64,000 bases of DNA from Moringa oleifera. Its lineage: Eukaryota > Streptophyta > Magnoliopsida > Brassicales > Moringaceae. Shown in pieces: positions 21,948 through 32,486 of the stretch. Location of the stretch: contig JAJFZO010000896.1 of the NCBI GenBank assembly GCA_021397835.1, positions 1,404,501 through 1,468,500 of the forward strand. The letters are read 5' to 3'. Position numbers and translations under genes: made by a program. The first letter of the stretch is position 1. Every line of letters begins with the position of its first letter. The notes beneath the pieces were generated by a model. It was not told where the DNA came from. It worked only from the letters and a program-made list of their open reading frames with translations, and ran no database searches.

Positions 21948-22106
21948 TTAGGATTGGCTACTTGATCCCAAAATTTCAAAGCCTTGAGATTGAAAAGCTA
22001 ATCTTGATCTCAATTTAGTAATTAGCTCAGTAGTAGTGGATTGTTGTGATCTCATACCAGATCTAACAAGATCAGACACCCTTTGAAGTGTTTGATTAAG
22101 AGCCAT
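21948..22106 (-). CDS. Small unrecognised ORF (52 aa)
   Basis: ATG at 22106 (cat at 22104-22106), stop at 21948-21950. The frame reads MALNQTLQRVSDLVRSGMRS and continues Ser/Thr/Gln/Leu-rich. I do not recognise it. It lies between the end of the Tat/Ogre LTR and the first CACTA transposase motif, and nothing else supports it as a gene. Confidence 0.2.
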   Translation of the reverse strand: MALNQTLQRVSDLVRSGMRSQQSTTTELITKLRSRLAFQSQGFEILGSSSQS

Positions 22107-22214
22107 CTCGTTATCAACACATCGAGGATTAAAGGATTAGATCAACACAAGCTATGAAAGAATAAAAGGTTAAAGAGACAAAAGTAACCTAATGGCAGAA
22201 GTGAGATAGAATAG

Positions 22215-25010
22215 ATGTTATTGAAATATGGTTGGTCTGATCAAATCTTTAATGACCTTTTAAATTTGATAATTGAAATGTTGCTTGAGAATAATGAAAT
22301 TCTTATATCTATGAATGATCTCAATAAAACACTAAATACATTAGGTATGGAGTATCGAAAGATCTATGCATGTTTAAATGATTGCATATTATATCAAAAG
22401 GAGTTTCAAGATGATATTTAGTGTCCAACTTAGGGCTTTCAAGATGACAAGTAATGAAAAACAATAACAAAATAAAGATTGGTGTGCTTGCTAAGGTTTT
22501 ATGGTATTTTTCGTCAATACCAAGGTTTAGAAGAATGTTCAAAAGTTCTAAAATATCAAAACACCTTACATGGCATTCAAATCAAAGAGAAATCGATGGT
22601 CAGTCGAGGCACTAGATACACCATCATAAAGATTAGTTGATAAAATGTGGCTAGAATTTGCATCAAAGCCAAAAAATTTGAGGCTTACTATATCAATCGA
22701 TGGGATAAATCCTCACAATATATTAAGTAGTTGATATAGTTTTTGGTCGGTGGTTTTGGTTAACTATAATTTACTACCATGATTAACAATGAAAAAAAAG
22801 TTCACGATATTAATATTATTAATAATAGATCCTAAACAACCTAGTAATAATATTGGTGTCTACTTGGTTCCACTCATAGAAGATTCAAAAATATCATAAG
22901 ACACTACTGTTGAATAATATGATGCGTATTATAATGAGTCATTTAACTTAAAAGCTATTTTATTGTGGACAATCAATGATTTTCCTCTATATAATAATTT
23001 ATTTAGTTGTATTGTTAACTGATATTGTACTTGTCCTATCTATGCTAAGAACAATTATGCTGTTATTTACAACATAGTAAGAAGATGTTATATGTTGAAC
23101 ACAAAAGATTCTTACCATGGTATCAATCTTATCATAAATAAAAGAAGGCTTTCAATGGTGAGCAAGAAGTCATGATAGCATCATAACTATTAAGTAGTCA
23201 AGAAGTCTTTAATTTGAGTTCAAGGTTTAGTAAATTCATAAAAGAAGTAAAAAAGCCGAAGCACAATGAATAAAACAAATGTTATTTCACATTGTTAAAA
23301 GAAGAGATCGATTTTCTTTGACTTACCATACTTGAAATCCATGCATGTCAGACGTATGGTTAATGTCATGCACATCCAAAAAAAAAAGTTTGTAATAGTC
23401 CTCTTGGGACATTACTTGACACATCTAAAAAATTTAAAGATGAGTTAGCTATAAGAATGAATCTTAAAGAAATGAGATTAAGGTTTGAATTGGAACCATT
23501 AGTTCGCGGTAATCGTATATTTTTACTGCTTACGTGCTATACTTTGTCTAAGGATGAAAAAAGAAATTTTGAAAAGTTTTGAGTAAGATTAAGTTACCAG
23601 ATGGGTATTCTTCAAATATTAAAAATTTGGTATCCATGGAAGACTTGAAACTATATGAGTTAAAGTCACATAATTGTCACATCAATGTAGCAACTCTATT
23701 TATTGCTTTATAAGATGTGTTGCCCAAACATGTCAATATACTTTCATTAGACTTTGTATACTCTTCAATTTATTATGTTGGAAGGTGGTAAATGTCTCAA
23801 AATTGGATAAAATCCAAAGTAGACTTGTGACAACACTTTGCTTGCTAGAGAAGTACTTTCCTCCAGTTTATTTTGATATTATGATTCATCTCACTGTTTA
23901 TCTCATTAGAAGAGTGAAATTATGTGACCTTATGTACTTATAATGGATGAAAGTGTTAAAGGGTTATGTTCGAATAGACTTTAGGGTAATATTGTTGAGT
24001 TGTACATTGTAGAGAAGACATTACAATTATGCGCAGATTACTTATCTATTATAAATATCATTGAAATTCCTCTATGGAAGAATGTATTTTGATCACTTAA
24101 CTTAGAATAAAAAAGTTGTCACTAGCGAAAGTATTGAGAAAGTTGATAATGGTTACTTTCATCAAGCTCATTTATATGTTCCAATGAATACAAGTGAAGT
24201 TTAACTATGTATAAGGTAAATTTTATAAATCATTCATTGTTAAAATATCAAATAAAATTTGAATTATTATTTAATGATTTATTCTCATTATGTAGTGAGC
24301 ATTTAAATAAATTAAAAGTTGACAATTCCATTAAGTCGAAACAACTCAATGGTTATATGATGAACAAAGCTCGACTTAAAGTAATTGGCTACACACGAGT
24401 AAGAATGCTTATACTTGTCCAAATATGAAATTTATTTCTCATATGGTTCATCTAATGTATTCTGTTACACAAGTTGGGAATGAACTTCATTATCTAATCA
24501 CAATGTCTCATCAACACTATGGTAGATTGCACATTGGTCCTCGATCCATAATAATCAAGTATCTTGGATATATCATTAATGAATATCACTTCTACACATC
24601 AACAAGATAACTAAAGGATCCATTAAAATTGTGGTGTTACTTTAGTTGCTAACACCATGTAAATCTTTAGTGTGAAAAATAAAAATCCAATATATGGTGA
24701 TTTCATTTTATGGAGTGATACAAAAAATATAGGAACTAGATTTTAGAGTTGTAATTTTAAATGTGATTGGATTGAGAATAGTAATGATGTCAAAGTTGAT
24801 ATTAGGGAGTTATACTAGTTGATCTCAATCAAATTAGACACAAAAATGGTCAGTTTATACTAACTTTACAAGTAAAACAAGTATTTTATGTTGAAGATTC
24901 AACTGATACCAAATAGTCTATAGTAATATCAACATCTCGAAAGATTATGATAAAGATGATGATTTTGGTTATATTAGTGTGGACCACTTGTCTTTTTATA
25001 ATAATTTACC
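22215..25010 (+). pseudogene. TNP2-like CACTA transposase, broken
   Basis: DDE transposase that cuts and joins CACTA ends. Readable blocks in order: NDLLNLIIEMLLENNEIL and GMEYRKIYACLNDCILYQKE (22215-22421), the zinc-type segment near the N-terminus; VLAKVLWYFSSIPRFRRMF (about 22475); and IGVYLVPLIED with LLWTINDFPLYNNL (about 22850-23000). Then VVNVSKLDKIQ and LVTTLCLLEKYFPPVYFDIM (23770-23940), part of the region toward the catalytic Glu, followed by MKVLKGYVR. The C-terminal part is GRLHIGPRSIIIKYLGYIIN (24425-24610) and NKYFMLKIQLIPNS (about 24880). Introns, stops and shifts interrupt it throughout. Confidence 0.8.
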
Positions 25011-25199
25011 ATTTATTAACCTATTTAACTAAATGGATTATCATTATTTACATATACTCGAAAAGATGATAAAGGCTTATGGGTTTGAGTATTATTTAGG
25101 TAGTGTTCAATTGCCACATATCTTATAGTTATGTATGTTTTATTATTATTGTTATGATGTTTATCATGTTTTATAACGTTATATTTTTATTGATTATTA

Positions 25200-27330
25200 T
25201 CTTTGTGATATGTTATGGATATATGATGTTAATTATAAGTTTTTTTTGTATGGAAATTTAATGGATTTTTTTGGCATCCAAAAAATGAAGCATCATTTGC
25301 ATCCTAAAATAATTAAGCGTCATGTTACTAGTCTTAAGCTCACAGTTAAAGTAAATGACAAAGGTCAGCCAATTAAGAGGAATGACACCTAATTCAATAG
25401 GTATGTCATGGTTGTTATACATAATATAGTGCTGATAAATATTGATAGTTGGCATTAAGTAACTATTGAGATGAAGAATAAGATTTGAGAGGCAATATCG
25501 GCATGTAAAATAGAATACGTTGTATTGCTTTTAAATTGGATTATTACTAATAAATTGAATTGCATTAATGAGTTTTATATAATACTTTGTAGGAGATGTA
25601 TGACATTGATAAGGGTATGAAGAGGTATATTCTTTAATCTGTAGTAAACAAATTGAGAAACTTTAAGACCAATCTTATGATAAAGCATGGACTTCCTTTT
25701 GTGGATGACTAGAAATTTTTTAATAGGGCTTCAACATGAAGCATGTAAGAGTGTTATAAATGTCAGGGTTTGGCATGACTTTGTGAACTCTCGCATATAA
25801 GTAGAGTTTTAAGTATAACTTTACATTAGTAAATGTATTTATTTATATAATTTTCTTCAAATATTCATATGTATTTGTATTACATCAAAAGAAAGAAATG
25901 ACAAAAGAAAAAAGAGAAAAAAATGTGTATGACCATTATCTTGCTAGAAAAGGGTTTGTATGGCTAAAGAAAGAACTTGTAAATTATTTTTCGCTTTTTA
26001 TGCTACTAATTGGTGATATATTCATTTAATTTTTCATTCTTAAATTTTAACATGTTCACTTTCCATATGAATAAAGAAACAAGCACTGGATAGTGATGGA
26101 TAAAATTGATCATGCCACACTACAAAAAACAGCATGACAAAATAAAAAAAGAGAATACATAAATAAAGCAAGCCAAGAGTGTATTAATAAGATTGTAAGT
26201 ATTAGATTACTTTTTATTTTTATTAAGTTTTTGCTAAAACTGATTGATTAATTTTATTGTAATAGTATAAGATGAGTCGATGATACAAAATAAACATGGT
26301 AAATTTAAACCCTTAGGTCTAAATGATGCATTCACAAAAGCTCTTGGTACACCTGAACACCTCGAGTGTATTAGAAGTCAAGGATCTAAGGCAATTATTA
26401 CATCTTAGTTTGGAAAGGCCAAAAAGTTAATTGTTTCTTAAGGTAGATGATTAGATCAATAATAGTTAGTAGAGATGCTGAGGTGGTTGTTTTAACAAAT
26501 ATTATAGTGAACAAAACTAATATCCAACTAGAAAGATCTACAATGCAATCTCGTTCGAGTAAATCTAGCATTACTATGACTAGATTAATTGACGATCAAG
26601 AATATCTGACACTTCTATTACATACTCCAGTCAATCCATTAGCAATTGTACCATATAACACTGAGGTATGTCATGTGTTATTCATAGTAAATAAAATGTT
26701 AATAGTGTAATTTATGATTTTTCGGATCAATGTAGTGTGAGCCATGTGAGATGTTCATCAAATCATCATATTACGTTATGGCGAGTAGGATTATCTTCAT
26801 GGATCCTACCCCTAATCAAATGATCCATGGGTATCCACTAACTTTTGGTGATGTTAAAGTGACAATGGATGTAGTTATTTGTGGTAATGCACAGTTGCCT
26901 TTCCTGAACCTTGATGACGAATTGACTATTTTTTTTCTACTTAGTTCAATTGTTCCTTGGCCATGAGATTAGGTCATTATTGGTGCACATGAGGTAATAT
27001 ATTTGCAAAATGTATACTATAATTTAACCTTATTTGTGCCAATTATTTTTTTTTCAACCATCGACTAAAAAGCAATAGGGCAAGTTGTTAGTTAAGAAGG
27101 CACCCATATTGATAAAACCACAATCATCGCTCAAAGTGTCTTTTATTGGGCTACCACCAATATTACAAAATATGTATAACTGTGTGAGTAAGGCAATGTC
27201 ACATGATGAATTAATACTCATACCTCACACGAATGTCTTTGCTGTTGAGGGACAAGTATTTGTGGCCCGAGAAGATATCATACAATTTTGTCACATGGAG
27301 GAGCTAAGAGTCACCATCATTTAAGCTTAT
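25200..27330 (+). pseudogene. Second CACTA ORF (plant transposase, Ptta/En/Spm type), broken
   Basis: LKLTVKVNDKGQPIKRNDT (25330-25392) matches the usual start of the domain. After gaps, RNDKRKKREKNVYDHYLARKG (about 25888-25955) is the Lys-rich box ending in the x-Tyr-x-His-x-Leu-x-x-Lys-Gly motif. FTKALGTPEHLECIRSQG (about 26332-26390) matches the Ala-Leu-Gly-x-Pro-Glu-His block. IFMDPTPNQMIHGYPLTFGDVK and on (26751-26966) and the block ending in VFVAREDIIQFCHMEELRVT (27085-27324) follow. These are standard parts of the CACTA ORF that accompanies TNP2. AT-rich gaps with GT-AG edges suggest lost introns. Confidence 0.7.
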
Positions 27331-27469
27331 ACTGTGTACATATATCCTTTTTATTTTATTGGTTTACTATTATATGACTACATTATATTTATGTTTATTT
27401 TAATTTTTTATTTTTTAATAAACTTTATATAGATTTGGTTGTACTTCACTTGAGTAAGTATTTTATGTT

Positions 27470-28270
27470 TGCAGATTCATCAACGTTTTCAAATGAGATG
27501 TTTGTAAGTGTAGACATCCAAGCCCGTCACCTTGCTAATAAAATGATGGACCATGTAACAAAGTAGTATTATTTCTTTATAACTTGATGTAAGTATTAAT
27601 ATTATTTGAAATTAGTAATAGTTTTACTCATAATATTCTTGGTATTTATTTTTAATAATGTGGGAGTTATTAGGTGTTAGTGGTTGTCGAGCTCCTAGCC
27701 TTCGTGTATAATATTTTCGATCCTCTAAACCATGATTCTTGGCAAGAATTGAATCAACTCATATCCATGTGAGCAAAAAATATTTTTATTTATGTTAGCA
27801 TTTAAGTCTTAAGATTAATGATTATTTTTTATTGCCAGCTTTTGAAAATTATTTCTAATAATAAATGAATGAAGTGGTAGGCATATTATTAGAAGTAGTC
27901 TTGCTAGGGTATATATATTTAAAGTTATATATAATATGATTTTTATTTATTTTATAAAATATAAAAATTAAATATTTTTAATGTAATGTCCACATCATCC
28001 TTCAATTACTGAGTGTGAATATTATGTGATAAAATTTATAAGGAATATCATTAACAAACGCAACGATAATGTCTTATATATGAAAATGGTAAGTTTTTAA
28101 ATAATTACTTATGTAATTAATTATGTAATTAATGTACTTATTAAAAATTTTAATTGTACTATCTTTTTTTTATATAAATATAGTTAATGGATATAAATAC
28201 TTACACTCTAGTTGGATCTTGATGAACTTTGAAAAGTGATTGGATAGTAATTATGAAGCACCATCTTCAA
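27470..28270 (+). pseudogene. Ulp1/C48-like cysteine protease remnant of the CACTA element
   Basis: YIFDPLNHDSWQELNQLISM (about 27708-27770) carries the Asp of the C48 active site region (D-P-L after the lost His). HHPSITECEYYVIKFIRN (27983-28055) carries the catalytic Cys context Thr-Glu-Cys-x-Tyr-Tyr-Val with the oxyanion-side residues. Plant CACTA elements often include such a deubiquitinase-like domain. The His motif could not be read. Broken by AT-rich interruptions. Confidence 0.6.
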
Positions 28271-28929
28271 TAGTTAAACCTTCAAAGTGAATGTGCAAGA
28301 CTTATGTTTAAAATTTTGTGGACACGAACACAATTGAACTTATATAGTAGAATTTTTAAAATGGAGTATAATAATGTGTATTTAAACTTATATATTATAC
28401 ATATGGAGTTAAATGATTAAATTAAGTTTTTTCTCTCTTTATGTTAGATACCATGTTTTACAATCTTTTTGGATTGGATTATATTGTAGTGTTTTTATAC
28501 AAAAAATAAGTAATGAAAGTTTGAGTACAAATTATACTTTTTGGAATAGTAATTATGTATGTGTTATTGTAATTATGTCGAAGGAAGGAAGAAAATATGA
28601 TTATTTTATTGAATCGTATAAAAAGAATAAGTATTAAAAACTGTGTAGTTTTATGTATTTAATGAGTTTTATTGAAGTGTGTAATTATATCTTACATTGT
28701 AATTTTGGTGAAGAAAAATTGGTATGGATATTGGGAAGAATTGCATTGACGTATAGAAGACTCAAAAATATAATTAATATATAGAAACTGAAAATATGTG
28801 GATAATCTGTAGAAAGTATGTATATATGTGCAAATAATATGAGAATTATATATATGTATTAAACTATATATACCCATGTTTTTGATAATTTATATATGAA
28901 GAAATTGTATTTAATTCAAATACTTTTAA
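28271..28929. other. AT-rich DNA, no gene
   Basis: Short frames only; AT-rich with several TATATATG and GTATATAT words (28800-28880). Likely the untranslated 3' part of the CACTA element. Confidence 0.5.
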
Positions 28930-29011
28930 GAATAAGTCGTTAAAAGCTACCATTAAAAGGAAATTTTTAATGGCAATTCATTAAAAATTATGAAGATTTT
29001 TAATGATAGTT
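28930..29011. repeat. CACTA subterminal repeats, left portion
   Basis: Direct and inverted variants of TTTTTAATGATAGTT / CATTAAAAA: TACCATTAAAAGG, TTTTTAATGGCAATTCATTA and TTTTTAATGATAGTT. The same words resume at 31513 after the gypsy fragment. Confidence 0.65.
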
Positions 29012-29205
29012 CGATTACACCTAAGAACTTACTGAAAGGGTTGACCTATGTCCCGGTGAAGGTAAATGGGAAAGACGCAATGGCAATGTTGGATACGGGA
29101 GCTATCAATAATTTTGTCATGGAAAGAGAAGTGGGAAAGCTTCTAGCCTCGATCAAGTTCAAAGCAGTGAATGCTAAAGCGAAGGTGCCTTGGCTTGTTT
29201 GAAGA
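29012..29205 (+). pseudogene. Inverted partial copy of the protease segment
   Basis: LKGLTYVPVKVNGKDAMAML leads to Asp-Thr-Gly-Ala (Asp codon at 29092), then NNFVMEREVGKLL and IKFKAVNAKAK. It is homologous, in opposite orientation, to 29209-29529 but lacks about eight codons between GKL and IKF. The Asp-Thr-Gly is intact here although the fragment is only about 60 codons long. Confidence 0.8.
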
Positions 29206-29208
29206 ATT

Positions 29209-29529
29209 TTAGACCCAAGATAACGTCGAATCATCTAACCGAGTTATCATAAAGTCGAATGTACCATTCCATTCGCCTACTTCAAGGGTCATAGTGGCAG
29301 CTCCACATACTGCCTTCGCTTTAGCTTTCACTGCTTTAAACTTGATCGAGGTTGGAGAAAGCTTAAGCTCGAGCTTTCCTACTTCTTTTTTCATGATAAA
29401 ATTATTGGTAGCTTTCGTATCCAACATTGCCATTGCATCTTTCTTGTTTACCTTCACCGGGACATAGATAAACCTTTTTACAAGTTCTTGGGTGTGATCG
29501 CATTCAGCGACTCGATTGGATTCACCCAA
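29209..29529 (-). pseudogene. Protease segment of the second gypsy family
   Basis: Open for 106 codons. KRFIYVPVKVNKKDAMAML is followed by Asp-Thr-Lys-Ala in place of Asp-Thr-Gly-Ala, which should inactivate it, then NNFIMKKEVGKLELKLSPTS and VCGAATMTLEVGEWNG. It ends at DDSTLSWV at the tail-to-tail junction. The upstream stop separates it from gag. Confidence 0.8.
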
Positions 29530-29532
29530 TTT

Positions 29533-30547
29533 CTAGCATTCCTTTTTTTTTTCCTCGGAGGAATCCTCTATTGCTATAAGCGCTGTCAACTTTTCCTTGC
29601 GAGGACAGTCACATGCTCTATATGGCCCGTTGCATAAGAAGCAACCTTCTTGGTCCACATTCTTTCCCTTACCTTTTGAAAAGGATGAGCTGCGAGGCTT
29701 GCTGGACTCAACATTCTTTTTTTTCTTGCCTTTGCCATTGGGCTTTTTCATCTCTTTTCCACCCTTCCCTAATTTCTCACATTTCTTATCAGAAGTACCA
29801 CCAGCATACTTGAAATCCACCAAGCTATCCGCCACGAAAAATGTTGAGGGCAAGTCTTTAACACCTCGCCACCTCAATTCTGCTTGAGCCCACGGCTGCA
29901 AGCCTGATAGGAAGTTAAACAACCTATCCTCCTCTGACATATTCTTGATGTCTAACATTAGGGAATTAAATTCTTTCATGAAGTCACGCACTAAATCCAT
30001 CTGTTTTAGGCACTTTAGTTGTTCCTTAGCTATGAACGATGTGTTGCATGACAAGAATTGCTCCTTTAATTCCTTTTTGAGTGCCTCCCATGAATCAATG
30101 CTAGGCTTTCCCATGATAGCGTCATCTTGCATACGAATGCGTGACCACAACTTAGCATCACCGGATAAGTACATCGATGTGATCATTACTTGATCGTTTT
30201 TGTGTACTCTAACAGCTCTGAAATACTGCTCCATATCCCATAAGAAGTTCTCTAACTCCTTGGCATTCATTTCTAGAGAACTTTGGTTCTAACACTTTTA
30301 GCTTAGCCACAGTAAGGTCTGCTCCTATTGTTAAGGTATGGAGAGCTTTTTTTAGTAACTCGATCTTGGGCTCAAGGCTCCTCATTGTCTCTTTTAAGAT
30401 TCTGATGTCCTCTTCCATAGAGGATTATCGCTGGGCGATTATCTCCATCAACTCAGCCAGCGTGCATGTCGATTCCTCCAATAATGTACCAAAGATCTCT
30501 TCCAATCGAGCGACATGCTCTCGCATTAACTCACTTGCTCTTGCCAT
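29533..30547 (-). pseudogene. gag of the second gypsy family
   Basis: The ATG at 30547 starts MARASELMREHVARLEEIFG, and this stretch ends in a TAA near 30425. A second stretch (30209-30418) and a long open frame of 245 codons (29533-30270, a different frame) carry the rest. The Retrotrans_gag core is ENFLWDMEQYFRAV, VMITSMYLSGDAKLWSRI, LKKELKEQFLSCNTSF and LFNFLSGLQPWAQAEL. A Lys-rich linker and the nucleocapsid box CFLCNGPYRACDC follow, where Tyr replaces the zinc-binding His. One frameshift near 30265 and one stop near 30425 are enough to break it. Confidence 0.8.
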
Positions 30548-30608
30548 AGGGCCTTTGTAGCGATTAAATCTACCACGAGTTTGAGAGAAAGTGGTGATCG
30601 AAATCGCA

Positions 30609-30619
30609 CTCTAATACCA
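30609..30619 (-). other. Primer-binding site, tRNA-iMet type
   Basis: The minus strand reads TGGTATTAGAG, one transition from TGGTATCAGAG, three bases from the LTR edge. Confidence 0.75.
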
Positions 30620-30622
30620 AAC

Positions 30623-31512
30623 TGTTATACCGCCAGTTGCGGGATGTGTGCAACTCTAATATGATAGCGCTAAGTGCGCCCACCTAGCCAGCTTACTTTC
30701 GAAGCCCACACTAAAAGCATAATAAGAAACAACAATGCAAAAACGGAGTAAGGAAGACAAGTATTACTAAAACTCTTTCTCAACCTTTATTAGAAATAAA
30801 GGAACTATTTACAAAAAAAGAGTCTCTCTCTAAGAGTACCCAAAGCTTCTAGCTACCCACACACTTGAGTTTGCATTACTCGATGTGCTTACAATTGAAC
30901 TCAAGCCCCTTTTTTATACTACTTGAGGAGTATCCTACTCAAACACTCTCTTTTTGTTATCCTACGTTTTTCGGATTGGGTACCCAATCTTGATAACAAA
31001 TCCATATCCCATTGAGGCTTATCTTCAAAGTTTAGATAGCATCCTTCTCTTACAATGACTCTCCATGAGTCAAGGATCTTTGGATAGCATCCTTCTCCCA
31101 CAAAGACTTTCCATGAGTCAAGTATCTTATCTCCTTTGAAGTCTTCTCCAAGCCCTCTTATTTGCTTTCAACCGATTTGGATAAACTTGAGGAGGTGGTT
31201 TCTGTTTAGTACTCTTCTTGAGCCTTATCTCCTTTGGCTTTCGAGATAGACATCTCTTTCTTATCCTTCTATTGCTTTGATCCTCCTCTAGCCAATATCC
31301 ATATCATTTCTTTGTGGAATATCTTTGCTTGTTGGACTTTGCAGCCATACCAAGCTGAGTTTCCAGATTCCATCCTGTGTTCCCGTCACTTGACATCTTT
31401 GCACCACAATGTGCTTCCTTGAGGCGTCTTTGTCACTTTCTCCTTAAACGAGCTTGTGGGTTGGTTCATGTGCTTCATCCCTCGCTCCATAACGTTCCCT
31501 ATCCATACCTCA
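30623..31512 (-). repeat. 5' LTR of the second gypsy family (about 890 bp)
   Basis: On the minus strand it starts TGAGGTATGGATAGGG (at 31512) and ends GCGGTATAACA (at 30623). A TATA-like TATAAAAAA lies at 30910-30918. A 48-bp direct duplication is at about 31035-31130. Outside the start, CACTA subterminal repeat resumes. Confidence 0.75.
31035..31130. repeat. 48-bp tandem duplication in the LTR U3
   Basis: GATAGCATCCTTCTC... begins at 31035 and again at 31083. Both units contain ACTYTCCATGAGTCAAG, with a few substitutions. Confidence 0.8.
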
Positions 31513-31740
31513 TTTGATGATAATTTTTAATAAATTACTATTAAAAACTCTTTTAATGACAGTTTTTAATAAATTATTATCAAAAATCTTGTTTAATGAT
31601 AATTCACAATTATATTGAAGACTTTCCTTTTTAATGACACAAATATAAATGATAATTATTAAATTATCATTAAAAGTTATTTTTTAAATTATTATTAATT
31701 AATATATTTATAATAATAATATGTTATTAAATTTACCTTA
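31513..31740. repeat. CACTA subterminal repeats, right portion
   Basis: TGATGATAATTTTTAATAAA, TTTTAATGACAGTTTTTAAT, TTTAATGATAATTCAC and AATGATAATTATTAAATTAT continue the motif seen at 28930-29011. Direct and inverted copies alternate. Confidence 0.7.
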
Positions 31741-32280
31741 CAATGATTCATGTTGTGTAGCTCAAAAGGTACTGACATAATGTGTATCCTACTTATGTAA
31801 TTGCATAATAATTTTTTTTGTTAATAAATATTTTAATTCATAATCTCCTAAATTTTTTTTTTTTGGTTGAGGTAACTCTTTTCTTTAAATGTCACACAAT
31901 AAAAATTTATAATCTCCTCAAAACTTTCAAACTCATGAATGTTGCTCTTTTATCTCATTAATGTTTTTAAATTAAGAATTGATTTCATAGGTTTCTTTTC
32001 CTAAACCACATATATGCACTCTTTTCTTTGTGTAGTAGTTTTTCCCCCTTAATTTTGAAGGGAAGACAAAAATACATTTTAATGTTTAATTTAAATATTG
32101 TTTAACAAAAATAAAATGTAGATTAATCTAAATTGATAGTTTTATTTTTTGAACATGTGATATTAGTAGTATACAATATGAACTAAAATTTTAAACAATT
32201 TTTGATTTTTTAATTTTTAATAAGTAAAAAAAATATTTTTATTTTGTTAAATAAAATATATTAAAAATAAGTTGATGCAG
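31741..32280. other. AT-rich intergenic DNA upstream of the RNase H2B gene
   Basis: No ORF or known motif. Homopolymer T and A runs. The CACTA 3' end probably lies at the left of this stretch. Confidence 0.5.
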
Positions 32281-32305
32281 TGTTGTCATTTCTAAAAGAA
32301 AGTGG

Positions 32306-32328
32306 GCGGGAATTCTGGAATTTCCCCG
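32306..32328. promoter_or_regulatory. Two E2F-like sites in the RNase H2B promoter
   Basis: 32306-32313 reads GCGGGAAT, that is ATTCCCGC on minus, and 32321-32328 reads TTTCCCCG on plus. Both fit the plant E2F consensus WTTSSCSS and are oppositely oriented, 7 bp apart. They are 58-80 bp upstream of the TATA box of a replication/repair gene, which makes S-phase control plausible. Not tested. Confidence 0.5.
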
Positions 32329-32385
32329 GAATAGACAGGTTCTGTTGAAACTTTTAAAACAAAATTCAACTAGGTAAAGAGGAAG

Positions 32386-32395
32386 TATTTATATA
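32386..32395 (+). promoter_or_regulatory. TATA box of the RNase H2B gene
   Basis: TATTTATATA followed by CCC, about 30 bp upstream of the presumed transcription start near 32420. The next plausible exon edge (32486) follows. Confidence 0.5.
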
Positions 32396-32419
32396 CCCAT
32401 TTCATTCATTAGGGAAACT

Positions 32420-32486
32420 TACCCCAAAACCAATCTAGCCGCCCTCCATGATTGCTACAATTTTGTAGACCTACTTGCCGGAGCAG
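32420..32486 (+). other. RNASEH2B: Presumed 5' UTR exon of RNase H2B with a 6-codon upstream ORF
   Basis: It ends in a good donor (GGAGCAG/GTAACT, gt at 32487). The matching acceptor is TTTTTCAG at 33573-33580, so an intron of about 1.1 kb would lie in the 5' UTR. The exon carries a small upstream ORF, ATG at 32448 to TAG at 32466-32468, which could lower translation of the main frame. A CT run (about 32513-32531) lies just inside the intron. Start and splicing are inferred from sequence only. Confidence 0.4.

Larger units (their letters stand above)
29012..31512 (-). mobile_element. Second Ty3/gypsy family, fragment folded back on itself, inside the CACTA element
   Basis: From 29209 to 31512 the minus strand reads LTR, primer site, gag, zinc knuckle and protease. 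The segment 29012-29205 reads part of the same protease on the plus strand, joined tail to tail. It is a different family from copies A and B (LTR unrelated, gag only distantly similar) but has the same tRNA-iMet primer. Flanks on both sides are CACTA subterminal repeat. Confidence 0.75.
22200..31760 (+). mobile_element. Decayed CACTA (En/Spm) transposon, interrupted by a gypsy fragment
   Basis: The order on + is TNP2-type transposase, a second transposase-like ORF ending in a Ulp1/C48-type protease, and then AT-rich subterminal repeats. This is the known layout of plant CACTA elements. The subterminal repeats occur at 28930-29011 and again at 31513-31740, so the gypsy fragment 29012-31512 lies inside the element. 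No clear CACTA terminal repeat was found. TGTTGTGTAG at about 31753 is the best 3' candidate, and the 5' end appears lost or cut at the Tat/Ogre LTR. All ORFs are heavily broken. Confidence 0.75.

Noticed and set aside
26115..26131. CACTACAAAAAACAGC as a CACTA terminal inverted repeat
   Set aside because: It lies inside the second CACTA ORF where the reading (IDHATLQKTA...NKKREYI) fits the protein family, there is no inverted mate nearby, and element sequence continues on both sides.
29597..29887. Plus-strand ORFs over the second gypsy gag
   Set aside because: Shadows of the minus-strand gag linker and zinc box; similar shadows occur opposite every gag and protease copy (for example 43397-43765, 43785-44177, 54147-54479).
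29010..31517. TTCGA / TTTGA as a target-site duplication of the gypsy fragment
   Set aside because: One mismatch in five, and the left side is not an LTR end but internal protease sequence, so a normal insertion duplication is not expected.
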